64,000 nucleotides of DNA from Lutibacter maritimus (GTDB taxonomy: Bacteria; Bacteroidota; Bacteroidia; Flavobacteriales; Flavobacteriaceae): the NCBI RefSeq assembly GCF_900116115.1, contig NZ_FOZP01000006.1, forward strand, positions 186,001 through 250,000, given 5' to 3'. A program made the position numbers and the translations under genes. Under the pieces are notes generated by a model that had not been told where the DNA came from, made no database searches, and saw nothing but the letters and a program-made list of their open reading frames with translations. Of the stretch, positions 10,101 through 18,027 are shown in pieces; within the stretch, counting starts at the first letter, position 1; each line of letters starts with the position of its first letter.

Positions 10101-10554
10101 ACAAGCAATTCAAAATTTAACGCAAAAAGACATTGCAATTGTTGAAAAACAAGGAGAAATATCTTTAAAAGTAAACGAAAATGTTGTAAATTTAACAATA
10201 GATGAAGTTGAAATTACATCACAAGATATTGAAGGTTGGTTAGTGGCAAATCAAGGAAATTTAACGGTTGCATTAGATGTTACAATTTCTGATGAATTAC
10301 GTAAAGAAGGTAACGCAAGAGAGCTAATAAACAGAGTGCAAAATTTACGTAAAGAAAGCGGTTTAGAAGTTAATGATAAAATTAAATTAGTTATTCAAAA
10401 AAATGATATATTAGAGCAATCAGTTTTAGCTAATGAACAATATATTAAAAACGAAACGTTAACAAAAGAACTAATTTTTATTGAAGATTTGGAAAAAGGC
10501 ATAGAAATTGCTTTTGACGATGTAAATACAAAAATATTAATTGAAAAAATGTAA
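7147..10554 (+). CDS. ileS: Isoleucyl-tRNA synthetase
   Basis: This 1135-residue class I aminoacyl-tRNA synthetase charges tRNA-Ile. The HIGH-like motif is in SANGLPGIHHVMAR (about 52-65) and the KMSKR loop in KEGKKMSKRLGNAV (about 680-693). The CP1 editing domain (TWTTPWTLPSN-like region near 237-250) lies between them, and the long C-terminal anticodon-binding region follows. The length and the missing C-terminal zinc site place it in the long, eukaryote-like IleS type common in Bacteroidota, a type often less sensitive to mupirocin. The next gene starts 3 bp after the stop, so the two form an operon. Confidence 0.98.
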   Translation: MSKKFREYKGLNLTQVADETLAFWEKEHIFEKSITTRNENKPYVFFEGPPSANGLPGIHHVMARAIKDIFCRYKTLQGFQVKRKAGWDTHGLPIELGVEKELGITKEDIGVKITVEEYNEACKKAVMRYTDVWNDLTKRVGYWVDMEDPYVTYKPKYMETVWWLLANMYKKGLIYKGYTIQPYSPKAGTGLSSHELNQPGTYQDVTDTTAVAQFKAIKNTLPKMLQNIDGDVHFLAWTTTPWTLPSNTALTVGKKIDYVLVKSFNQYTFEPINVILAKNLVGKQFAGKFFAVENEAQLADYKQDDKKIPFIVVQEFKGTDILEAKYEQLLPYTLPYKNPENAFRVIAGDFVTTEDGTGIVHTAPTFGADDALVAKQASPEVPPMLVLDDNGNPVPLVDLQGRFTNHMGEFAGKYVKNEYYDEGEAPERSLDVEISIKLKEENKAFHVEKYRHSYPHCWRTDKPVLYYPLDSWFIKVTEKRDRMFDLNNTINWKPKSTGEGRFGNWLKNANDWNLSRSRYWGIPLPIWRTEDGTEEIIIGSVEELKAEMKKSVDAGFMKEDIFSTFEVGNMSEENYDKIDLHKNVVDKIILISPKRQPMKRESDLIDVWFDSGSMPYAQWHYPFENKELIDEKKFYPADFIAEGVDQTRGWFYTLHAIGTMVFDSVAYKNVVSNGLVLDKEGKKMSKRLGNAVDPFETMDKYGADATRWYMISNANPWDNLKFDIEGIDEVRRKFFGTLYNTYSFFSLYANLDSFTYAEDEIPLNERPEIDRWILSELNTLVKNVESFYEDYEPTKAARAIQEYVGENLSNWFVRLSRRRFWKGEYGQDKISAYQTLYTCLVTVSKLASPIAPFFMDNLYKDLTNATGKENFESVHLAEFPKYDESLVDSKLEHKMQQAQKISSMVLSLRKKEMIKVRQPLQRIMIPVLNNEDREEILAVENLIKSEVNVKEIELIDDASGILVKTIKPNFKVLGPKYGKDMRFVGQAIQNLTQKDIAIVEKQGEISLKVNENVVNLTIDEVEITSQDIEGWLVANQGNLTVALDVTISDELRKEGNARELINRVQNLRKESGLEVNDKIKLVIQKNDILEQSVLANEQYIKNETLTKELIFIEDLEKGIEIAFDDVNTKILIEKM

Positions 10555-10557
10555 GTT

Positions 10558-10935
10558 ATGGATGAAAACAATAGATATTCAGATAAAGAACTAGCAGAAT
10601 TTAGAGAAATAATTCAGAAAAAAATTGATTACGCTTTAGAAGATTTAGATTTGATTAAAAGTTCATTTAAAAATGATTCTAATAACGGAACCGATGATAC
10701 TTCTCCAACATTTAAAGCTTTTGAGGAAGGCTCTGAAACCATGTCTAAAGAAGCGAATGTTGCTTTAGCCATTCGTCAAGAAAAATTTATTCGCGATTTA
10801 AAAAACGCATTGATTAGAATTGAGAATAAAACTTATGGTGTTTGTAGAGTTACTGGAAAATTAATTGCTAAAGAACGATTAAAATTAGTACCTCACGCAA
10901 CATTGAGTATTGAAGCTAAAAACATGCAGCAATAA
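10558..10935 (+). CDS. TraR/DksA-like protein with degenerate zinc finger
   Basis: The 125-residue protein has a long helical N-terminal half and a C-terminal segment aligned with the DksA/TraR zinc finger: YGVCRVTGKLIAKERLKLVP then HATLSIEAK. Only one of the four finger cysteines remains (C96); the others are replaced by T, S and A. Cysteine-poor DksA variants that still act on RNA polymerase secondary channels are known in other phyla, so it may still bind RNA polymerase without zinc. It is coupled to ileS by a 3-bp gap, an arrangement common in flavobacteria. A hairpin terminator follows. Confidence 0.85.
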   Translation: MDENNRYSDKELAEFREIIQKKIDYALEDLDLIKSSFKNDSNNGTDDTSPTFKAFEEGSETMSKEANVALAIRQEKFIRDLKNALIRIENKTYGVCRVTGKLIAKERLKLVPHATLSIEAKNMQQ

Positions 10936-10950
10936 AATAAATTTATATTA

Positions 10951-10994
10951 TTAAATAATGAAGCTTCCTGAATAATGGAGGCTTCATTATTTAA
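10951..10994 (+). terminator. Hairpin terminator after the DksA-like gene
   Basis: A 16-bp stem (AAATAATGAAGC.. pairing with ..GCTTCATTATTT, one G-U) and a short loop lie 16 bp after the stop. The T-run is short, so termination may be partial and allow read-through to lspA. Confidence 0.6.
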
Positions 10995-11018
10995 TATCAA
11001 TACATAATTACCATTACA

Positions 11019-11618
11019 TTGAAAAAAGCGCTTTTTATCATAATCACTGTTTTATTAATTGATCAAATAAGTAAAATTTATATCAAAACAAACTTCTTAT
11101 ATGGAGAAGACGTTGTTGTTTTTGATTGGTTTAGAATCCATTTTATAGAAAATAATGGAATGGCTTGGGGTGCAGAATTTGGAGGGAAAGCTGGAAAATT
11201 ATTTTTAACAATTTTTAGACTTTTTGCAATTGGTGGTATTGGTTATTGGCTATATTCATCTATTAAAAAAGAAGCTCACACAATATTAATTGTAGCTATT
11301 TCACTAATTTTTGCAGGTGCAATGGGAAATATAATTGACTCGGTTTTTTACGGAGTCATTTTTGATACTCCTGCAAATGCTACAGCAACACTTTTTGCCG
11401 AAAAACCATATGGTGAATTATTTTATGGAAAAGTTGTTGATATGCTATACTTCCCAATTTGGAGTGGCGATTTACCTAGTTGGATACCAATTTGGGGCGG
11501 CAAACCTTTTACTTTTTTTAATGCAATTTTTAATGTAGCTGATGCTGCAATTTCCATAGCTGTAGGTTTGCTAATTGTTTTTAACAAAAAAGCGTTTCCT
11601 AAAGATAATAATGAATAA
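11019..11618 (+). CDS. lspA: Lipoprotein signal peptidase (signal peptidase II)
   Basis: This inner-membrane aspartyl protease removes signal peptides from prolipoproteins. The 199-residue sequence shows the two catalytic aspartates in GAMGNIIDSVFYG (about 104-116) and FNVADAAIS (about 170-180), plus IENNGMAWG near 44 and four hydrophobic helices. It is longer than the usual 160 residues because of an insert between the two catalytic motifs, as in other Bacteroidota. The start is TTG at 11019. No upstream in-frame ATG fits, and the next ATG would remove the first helix. Confidence 0.95.
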   Translation: MKKALFIIITVLLIDQISKIYIKTNFLYGEDVVVFDWFRIHFIENNGMAWGAEFGGKAGKLFLTIFRLFAIGGIGYWLYSSIKKEAHTILIVAISLIFAGAMGNIIDSVFYGVIFDTPANATATLFAEKPYGELFYGKVVDMLYFPIWSGDLPSWIPIWGGKPFTFFNAIFNVADAAISIAVGLLIVFNKKAFPKDNNE

Positions 11619-11682
11619 TCAAATTTTCAAATTTACACTTACTTTAAGTAATACTATTTACATAGAGTAATACAATAATTTG

Positions 11683-11690
11683 TAATTTTG
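11683..11690 (+). promoter_or_regulatory. -7 element TAATTTTG of cydAB
   Basis: TAATTTTG matches TAnnTTTG exactly and lies 40 bp before the cydA start. A weak TTTA box is at 11657-11660. The separate promoter suggests cydAB is expressed independently of lspA. Confidence 0.55.
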
Positions 11691-11729
11691 GCTTCAACAC
11701 TGGCTTAAAAATTATAAAATTCATACATA

Positions 11730-13061
11730 ATGGATGACGCACTTTTGTATGGTAGATTGCAGTTTGCTTTTACCATTACTTACCATTACTTATTTCCACA
11801 ACTCACTATGGGTTTGGCGTTAATAATTGTTTTATACAAAGGTTTTTACTTAAAAACCAATCAATTAATTTACAATGAGTCAGCTAAATTTTGGGCAAAA
11901 ATATTTGCTATAAACTTTGGAATGGGCGTTGTTACAGGAATTCCAATGGAGTTTCAATTTGGAACAAACTGGGCGCAATTTTCTGAAAGAACCGGAAATA
12001 TAATAGGTCAAACCTTAGCTATGGAAGGTATGTTTTCCTTCTTTTTAGAATCTTCCTTTTTAGGATTATTTTTGTTTGGCGAAAAAATTCTGGGTAAAAA
12101 ACTCCATTTTTTAACGGCGTTCTTAATTTTTATTGGCTCTTGGGCAAGTGGTTATTTAATTATTGCCACGCATTCTTGGATGCAAAATCCAGTAGGTCAT
12201 GAAGTTTTAGCTAATGGCAAGTTTATATTAAATAATTTTTCAGATTTATTTAGCAATCCTTGGTTATTGCCATCATTTTTTCACAACCAAATGGCTTCAT
12301 TAGTAACAACTTCTTTTGTTATAGCTAGTGTTGGTGCATTTTACCTTTTAATCAATAAACATAAGGAATACGCACATTTATTTTTAAAAACAGCCATAAT
12401 TACAGGACTTATTTCAACCTTATTTGTAGCTTTTCCTACGGGCGATTTATTAGCAAAACAAGTTGCTTTAAAACAACCTGTAACTTTAGCAGCTATGGAA
12501 GGTTTATTTAACGCGGAAGAAGGTGCTCCTATTGTATTAATTGGACAACCAAATATGAAAGAACAACGATTGGATAATAAAATTGAAGTTCCAAAAGTAT
12601 TGAGTTTTTTAACCTACAAAAGGTGGGATGCTGAAATAAAAGGTTTAAATGATTTTCCTAAAGAAGAATGGCCAACTAACATTCCAGGTTTATATTACTC
12701 ATACCATATTATGGTTGGTTTAGGGACTATTTTTATTGGAATTATGTTTATAGGAATTTGGTTTTTATGGAAGAAAAAATTAGAAATTCAACGATGGTTT
12801 TTATGGATATTATTATTCGCCGTTCCATTTCCATACATTGCAAACACAGCAGGTTGGTACACATCTGAACTTGGTAGACAACCGTATTTAGTATACGGAC
12901 TTTTTAAAACTTCTGATGGAATTTCTGAAAGTGTTTCAGCAGGAAACACCTTATTTACACTTTTAGGATTTGTTGGATTGTACTTATTATTAGGATTTAT
13001 AATGCTAATTTTAGTAGGGAAAATAATTCATAAAGGTCCAAAATTAACTTTAAAAAACTAA
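11730..13061 (+). CDS. cydA: Cytochrome bd oxidase subunit I
   Basis: This quinol-oxidising, haem-carrying subunit of the high-affinity terminal oxidase has 443 residues. The N-terminus RLQFAFTITYHYLFPQLTMG carries the haem ligand at H19, the same position as in the E. coli protein. NFGMGVVTGIPMEFQFGTNW and TAGWYTSELGRQPYLVYGL are family signatures. The protein is short and lacks the long C-terminal Q-loop insert of the E. coli type. It sits in the inner membrane with about nine helices. cydB follows after 4 bp. No cydX-like ORF was recognised. In this genome it is a natural electron sink for the H2-derived quinol of the hydrogenase. Confidence 0.97.
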   Translation: MDDALLYGRLQFAFTITYHYLFPQLTMGLALIIVLYKGFYLKTNQLIYNESAKFWAKIFAINFGMGVVTGIPMEFQFGTNWAQFSERTGNIIGQTLAMEGMFSFFLESSFLGLFLFGEKILGKKLHFLTAFLIFIGSWASGYLIIATHSWMQNPVGHEVLANGKFILNNFSDLFSNPWLLPSFFHNQMASLVTTSFVIASVGAFYLLINKHKEYAHLFLKTAIITGLISTLFVAFPTGDLLAKQVALKQPVTLAAMEGLFNAEEGAPIVLIGQPNMKEQRLDNKIEVPKVLSFLTYKRWDAEIKGLNDFPKEEWPTNIPGLYYSYHIMVGLGTIFIGIMFIGIWFLWKKKLEIQRWFLWILLFAVPFPYIANTAGWYTSELGRQPYLVYGLFKTSDGISESVSAGNTLFTLLGFVGLYLLLGFIMLILVGKIIHKGPKLTLKN

Positions 13062-13065
13062 ACAC

Positions 13066-14142
13066 ATGGAAGTAATTTGGTATGTAATTTTATGCTTTAT
13101 GCTTGTTATGTATATTGTATTAGATGGTTTTGATTTTGGTGCTGGAATTATTCATTTATTTTTTGCTAAAACTGATGCTGAAAAAAAACAGGTTATGAGA
13201 GCCATTGGTCCATTTTGGGATGGAAATGAAGTTTGGTTAGTAGCTTTTGGAGGCGTTTTATTTGCTGCTTTCCCAACATTGTACGCTTCAGCATTTAGTG
13301 GTTTTTATTTGCCTTTAATTATTATACTCTGGTTATTTATTTTTAGAGCATTAGGTATTGAATTTACACATTTAATAAACCACGAATTATGGATTAAACC
13401 TTGGCAAAAAGCATTTGGAATTTCTAGTTTGTTATTGGCTTTATTTTTTGGTATTGCTTTTGGAAATGTTATTAGAGGTGTAAATCTTGGAGGTGTTGAA
13501 GATGGCGTTGCTAGTTTTACTAATAATTATGCATTTTTTACGCCATTATGGGATGGAAGCTTCTCTCCTTTTGCAGAAAGACCAGGTGTTATAGATTGGT
13601 TTACAATTACAATTGGATTAGTGGCTGTTTTAACATTAACCATTCACGCCGCTTATTGGATCATCTTAAAAACGGACGGTGAATTTGTTAAAAAATTACA
13701 ATCTAAAATATTGCCTTTATGGGTTGCTTTGGTTGTTTTAATTGCTATTTCTTTACTTGCATTTATAACAATGAAATCATTTCATAAAGAACTTTTTTCT
13801 CAGCATCCATCTATTTATTTATTGCCTTTTATAGCTTTACTAGGTTTAATTGGAATGCTATTTGCACGAAACAGCAAAAAAAGTTGGCTTGGTTTTACAG
13901 CATCAACCATTTTTATAATTAGCGGTATTGGAAGCGCTGTTGCCAGTATGTTTCCAGTTGTAATTCCAAGTACAAATTCCATAATTGAATCGTTAACAAT
14001 TTACAATACAGCCTCAGAAACTTATGCATTAGAGGTGGGTATTATTTGGTGGATTATTGCGTTTGTTTTAGTAGTTATTTATTTCACTTTTGTACATCGG
14101 GTTTTTAAAGGAAAATTAACTGAAGCGCACGATTATCACTAA
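13066..14142 (+). CDS. cydB: Cytochrome bd oxidase subunit II
   Basis: The 358-residue polytopic membrane protein pairs with CydA. Signatures are MYIVLDGFDFGAGIIHLF near 15-35, RAIGPFWDGNEVWLVAFGG near 45-63 and YASAFSGFYLPLIIIL near 73. About eight or nine hydrophobic helices are visible. It is translationally adjacent to cydA (4-bp gap) and ends 20 bp before the convergent DinB-like gene. No terminator is evident between them. Confidence 0.97.
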   Translation: MEVIWYVILCFMLVMYIVLDGFDFGAGIIHLFFAKTDAEKKQVMRAIGPFWDGNEVWLVAFGGVLFAAFPTLYASAFSGFYLPLIIILWLFIFRALGIEFTHLINHELWIKPWQKAFGISSLLLALFFGIAFGNVIRGVNLGGVEDGVASFTNNYAFFTPLWDGSFSPFAERPGVIDWFTITIGLVAVLTLTIHAAYWIILKTDGEFVKKLQSKILPLWVALVVLIAISLLAFITMKSFHKELFSQHPSIYLLPFIALLGLIGMLFARNSKKSWLGFTASTIFIISGIGSAVASMFPVVIPSTNSIIESLTIYNTASETYALEVGIIWWIIAFVLVVIYFTFVHRVFKGKLTEAHDYH

Positions 14143-14162
14143 AAAAAATAATACTTATGCTT

Positions 14163-14618
14163 TTAATTTTTGATAATATCTTGCGCTATTTTTAAATGAT
14201 GATTTGTATGAATTGCTAAAAACCGAAGACTTTTTTTCAAACATAACATACCAAAATGAGGATGCCTAAAATGACTTTTAGCAGGCATTTTTTTTACTTC
14301 CTCTAAATTAATTCTTGCAGAAATTAATTGTTCTAAAATATCATTTTCAAAAATATCAGCAGTTGAAATAACGTTTTTGGGAGCTTTAGCTTTACCTCTG
14401 GGAATAATTCCTATTAAAAGAATATAACTCTTTAAAAAGCTAAAATTAGACTTATAATTTTCAACTTTCGATTGCTTTATAGCTAAACAAACATTATTAA
14501 CTACTTTTAATGAATGATCTAAATGCCATCCTACATTTACAGCAGATACTTTTACATTTGTCTTTTTAAAAAAAGGCAATAATTTTTCTATTTCCTGTAA
14601 ACTTTTGTCTATAAGCAT
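14163..14618 (-). CDS. DinB-like / DUF1569-type four-helix protein
   Basis: The 151-residue helical protein has the spaced histidines typical of the DinB/YfiT metal-binding superfamily: VGWHLDHSLKVV near 31 and FLAIHTNHHLKIAQDII near 135. The first histidine pair and the C-terminal HTNHH match the DUF1569 branch. Some superfamily members act as thiol-dependent transferases with mycothiol or bacillithiol, which would fit the bacilliredoxin gene in this window, but the activity of this protein is unknown. It is convergent with cydB. Confidence 0.7.
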   Translation of the reverse strand: MLIDKSLQEIEKLLPFFKKTNVKVSAVNVGWHLDHSLKVVNNVCLAIKQSKVENYKSNFSFLKSYILLIGIIPRGKAKAPKNVISTADIFENDILEQLISARINLEEVKKMPAKSHFRHPHFGMLCLKKSLRFLAIHTNHHLKIAQDIIKN

Positions 14619-14689
14619 TCACTCTGTTTTATAAATTAGTCTTTTGTAAAAGTAAATAAATTTAAATAATACTTAAAAAACTAAATTTT

Positions 14690-15220
14690 TCAACTCTTAA
14701 TTTCTCTATTATAATATCCTAAAATAATTCCTAAAATAACGCTCCAAACAGCAGCTAATCCAATTTGAAAAGGTTTATCTAACATAAATGTTATGGTATG
14801 TGCTGGAATCCAAAACCAAACTAGTGAAAACATTCCTTTATCAATGTTTTTCCAATTATTTTCTCTTGAAATTAAATTATCTAAAAAACGATGCAAAATA
14901 ACCAGTAATAACCCAAACTGTAAATTCATTAAAACAGATACCGAGAATGCGCTGCCAAACAAACCAAGATTAGGTAATAATTTATGTGAAATTAAACTCT
15001 CAACAAACCCTTGAAAACCAATAAACGCATATTTTATACAAATACCTAAAAAAGCCCATTCGAGCATTTTTAAAAATAAAATTGAAAACTTATATGGTAA
15101 AAAAATTACTCTTTGTTGAAGCCATTTAGATATAATATCGCCAAAAGTTCCTAAAACGGCAAATTGAATAATGGCGCTTAAAATTGGATATTCTTTTACT
15201 AGCTCTACATATTGGTTCAT
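14690..15220 (-). CDS. Mpv17/PMP22-like membrane protein
   Basis: The 176-residue protein has about four hydrophobic helices. Its N-terminal YPILSAIIQFAVLGTFGDII and following SKWLQQR resemble the start of the eukaryotic Mpv17/PMP22 family (tandem helix with GDIISQ). The C-terminal part, with a W-x-W-x-PAHTITFML-like stretch followed by LAAVWSVILGIILGYYN, resembles its tryptophan-rich signature in order and position. Mpv17 proteins form channels in the inner mitochondrial or peroxisomal membrane, and bacterial homologues are little studied. The match is by eye. It stands alone between a DinB-like gene and the relic upstream of the hybrid kinase. Confidence 0.6.
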   Translation of the reverse strand: MNQYVELVKEYPILSAIIQFAVLGTFGDIISKWLQQRVIFLPYKFSILFLKMLEWAFLGICIKYAFIGFQGFVESLISHKLLPNLGLFGSAFSVSVLMNLQFGLLLVILHRFLDNLISRENNWKNIDKGMFSLVWFWIPAHTITFMLDKPFQIGLAAVWSVILGIILGYYNREIKS

Positions 15221-15227
15221 TTTAATT

Positions 15228-15395
15228 TTAATTTTTTAAAAATGATTTTTTTAATACAAACTTACAACTTAATTTATCTTTAAAGCTAAATAACGGTCCA
15301 AATTCAATTTGCTTAATTTCCTTTCTACTCATAATAATTTTATATCTTTTAAGTGTTCTTAATAAATTTTTAAAATGAAAACCATTTAAATTTTC
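15228..15395 (-). pseudogene. Relic of the 3' end of a paralogue of the 18020-19489 gene
   Basis: This stretch has no full gene. On the minus strand an open frame without a proper start encodes LKRYKIIMSRKEIKQIE. This matches FKRYRIIMNRKGIKRVE near the C-terminus of the unknown membrane protein at 18020-19489. At DNA level about 33 of 40 bases agree between 15307-15346 and 18046-18085, and the similarity extends weakly to the TGTTCT.AATAAA segment beyond. The copy is cut at its 5' side by a stop. It is best read as a decayed duplicate. A tiny 34-residue ORF starting at the internal Met is an alternative. Confidence 0.45.
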
Positions 15396-15582
15396 TTAAT
15401 TAGAATGATTATTAATTTTATTATCCAAAGAAGTTTACACAACTATTTCAATTCTTTTTTTTATATTAGTTAAATTTCCTAAAAAAATTATAAAATCTAA
15501 TTCATTGATTTATAAAAGGTTTTATAGTAACTTTTTAAATACAAAAAAACCGATTTTATTGAAAAATCAAATCACAAATAGT

Positions 15583-18027
15583 ATGAAAACTCAACCTACA
15601 TACGAAGAATTACAAATACAGCTTTCTGAATTACAAAAACTATATAATAATCTTCAGCTTGAATTTGATTTACAAATTAAACAAAATGAAAAACGTACTA
15701 AGGAATTACTTAAAGCCAAAGAACATGCTGAAGAAAATGAAAAACGCTTTAAACTGTTATATGATAACGCTCCATTAAGTTATCAATCATTAGATAATAC
15801 TACACGAATTATTGATGTAAATAATACGTGGCTAGAAACAATGGGGTATGAAAGAGAAGAAGTTATTGGTCGCTACTTTCGGGAATTTATGACTCCAAAA
15901 TCTGCAGAACTTATTAAAGAACGGTTCCCAACTTTCATAAAAAATGGTGAAATTCATAATTATGAATTTGAAATGGTAAGAAAAGACGGCACTCATTTTA
16001 TGGTTTCTTATGAAGGTAAAATAGGATGTGATGAATTTGGCCAATTTCATCATACACATTGTATTTTTTCTGACATTACACATCGTAAACAAGTAGAAGA
16101 AAAATTAAATGAGGCCAATGAATTTAATCAACAAGTAATTAATAGTGCTCAAGAAGGCTTTGTTGTATATAATTTAAATAAAAAATATATAGGTTGGAAT
16201 CCCTATATGGAAGAATTAACAGGAATAAAAGCGGCAGATGTTTTGGGTAAAAACCCCACAAAAGTATTTCCGTTTTTAGAAGGAAGTGGCATTCTTGCAA
16301 ATGTTGAAAAAGCTCTAAAAGGTTTAAAAACAGACATTGTAGAAACCTCTTTTAACATTACAACTACAAATAAAAAAGGTTGGGTAGTAGATAGAATTGC
16401 TCCGTTATATAACCATAAAGGCAAAATTATTGGAGCAATTAGTACAGTTAATGATATTACTGCTCAAAAAATAGCAGCATTAGAACTAGTGAAAGCAAAA
16501 GAAAAAGCAGAGCAAAGCGAAAAATATTTATATACAATTATAAATAATATTGCCGACCCAGTATTTGTAAAAGACGATGAAAGCAGAATGTTAGTAGTAA
16601 ATGATGCATTTTGTAAATTATTTCAATGTTCTAAAAATGATGTTATTGGAAAAACACTTGCTGAGGATGTTTCCCTTGAAGAAAGAAAGAATTTTCTTAA
16701 AATTGACAAACAAGTATTAATGAGCGGCATTGAAAGTATTAATGAAGAACCATTTACTTTAGGAGACAATGAAACTCGCACACTCCTTACAAGTAAAAAA
16801 AGGTTTATAAATGATAATGGCGACAAATTTTTAGTTGGTGTAAGTCACGATATTACGAGCCTAAAAATTATTGAAAATGATTTAAAAATTGCAAAAGAAA
16901 AAGCAGAACAAAGCGATCAATTAAAATCTGCTTTTTTAGCAAATATGAGTCACGAAATACGCACACCAATGAATGGTATTTTAGGATTTTCAGAATTATT
17001 AAAAAACCCTGAACTTTCCGGTGAAAAACAACAACAATATATCCATGTTATTGAAAAAAGCGGAGCGCGAATGCTTAATATAATTAATGATATAATTGAT
17101 ATTTCTAAAATTGAATCTGGATTAATAGAACTTGACTTAAAAGAATTAAATATTAATGAACAACTAGAAGATATTTATACGTTTTTTAAACCCGAAGTTG
17201 AAAAAAAAAGTGTTCAATTCCTTTGTAATAAGCCATTACCTTTAGAGGCGGCAATTATTAAAACTGATAAAGAAAAAATGTATGCAATACTTACAAATCT
17301 TGTAAAAAATGCTGTTAAATTTACTGATAAGGGTTGTATAGAATTTGGTTATCTTATAAAAAATGAAGGAAAAAACTCAGTACTAGAATTTTATGTGAAG
17401 GATACAGGAATTGGTATTTCAAAAAATAGACTTGATGCCATATTTGAACGTTTTATTCAAGCAGATATTACCGATAAAATGGCACATCAAGGAGCTGGAC
17501 TAGGCTTGGCAATTTCAAAAGCATATGTAAAAATGCTTGGTGGAAAAATTTGGGTTTCATCAGAACAAAAAACAGGCAGTACATTTTATTTTACTATTCC
17601 TTTTAAAACCAAAGATACAATTACTAATACAGCAACAGAATTAAAGGGCATTAAACTCAATACAACAAATTCTTCTGAAAAATTAAAAATATTAATTGTA
17701 GAAGATGATGAAGCTTCTGATATGCTTCTTTCCATTGCCATTAAAGATTTAGCCAAAGAAATAATTCATGCAAAAAACGGCATTGAGGCTGTAGAAGCTT
17801 GCAAGAAACATGAAGATATTGATATTATATTAATGGATATTCAAATGCCCGTAATGGATGGTTATGAAGCGACTAAACAAATACGAAAATTTAATAAAAA
17901 AGTACAAATTATTGCCCAAACTGCCTTTGCTTTAGAAGGTGATATGGAAAAAGTAATGGCTGTAGGTTGTAACAATTATATTACCAAACCAATTAAAGTT
18001 AGCGAATTAAAACAAATGATTAAATAA
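15583..18027 (+). CDS. Hybrid sensor histidine kinase (PAS-PAS-PAS-HisKA-HATPase-REC)
   Basis: I chose the ATG at 15583. The frame is open to a TTG at 15505, but the extra residues show no conservation and the chosen start gives the usual TYEELQIQLSELQ coiled-coil. The 814-residue protein then has three PAS domains (about 65-175, 180-305, 310-430 of the chosen protein). A dimerisation/phosphoacceptor helix follows with the histidine in FLANMSHEIRTPMNGILGF, then a HATPase domain (NLVKNAVKF; DTGIGIS; GAGLGLAISK). It ends with a receiver domain carrying the phospho-aspartate in IILMDIQMPVMDGYEATKQI. No membrane helix is visible, so it is probably cytosolic, sensing through PAS ligands. Its 3' end overlaps the convergent gene by 8 bp. 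Confidence 0.95.
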   Translation: MKTQPTYEELQIQLSELQKLYNNLQLEFDLQIKQNEKRTKELLKAKEHAEENEKRFKLLYDNAPLSYQSLDNTTRIIDVNNTWLETMGYEREEVIGRYFREFMTPKSAELIKERFPTFIKNGEIHNYEFEMVRKDGTHFMVSYEGKIGCDEFGQFHHTHCIFSDITHRKQVEEKLNEANEFNQQVINSAQEGFVVYNLNKKYIGWNPYMEELTGIKAADVLGKNPTKVFPFLEGSGILANVEKALKGLKTDIVETSFNITTTNKKGWVVDRIAPLYNHKGKIIGAISTVNDITAQKIAALELVKAKEKAEQSEKYLYTIINNIADPVFVKDDESRMLVVNDAFCKLFQCSKNDVIGKTLAEDVSLEERKNFLKIDKQVLMSGIESINEEPFTLGDNETRTLLTSKKRFINDNGDKFLVGVSHDITSLKIIENDLKIAKEKAEQSDQLKSAFLANMSHEIRTPMNGILGFSELLKNPELSGEKQQQYIHVIEKSGARMLNIINDIIDISKIESGLIELDLKELNINEQLEDIYTFFKPEVEKKSVQFLCNKPLPLEAAIIKTDKEKMYAILTNLVKNAVKFTDKGCIEFGYLIKNEGKNSVLEFYVKDTGIGISKNRLDAIFERFIQADITDKMAHQGAGLGLAISKAYVKMLGGKIWVSSEQKTGSTFYFTIPFKTKDTITNTATELKGIKLNTTNSSEKLKILIVEDDEASDMLLSIAIKDLAKEIIHAKNGIEAVEACKKHEDIDIILMDIQMPVMDGYEATKQIRKFNKKVQIIAQTAFALEGDMEKVMAVGCNNYITKPIKVSELKQMIK

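Noticed and set aside
15505-15582. Longer TTG-start version of the hybrid kinase
   Set aside because: The added 26 residues lack any domain feature; the ATG at 15583 gives the usual coiled-coil start.
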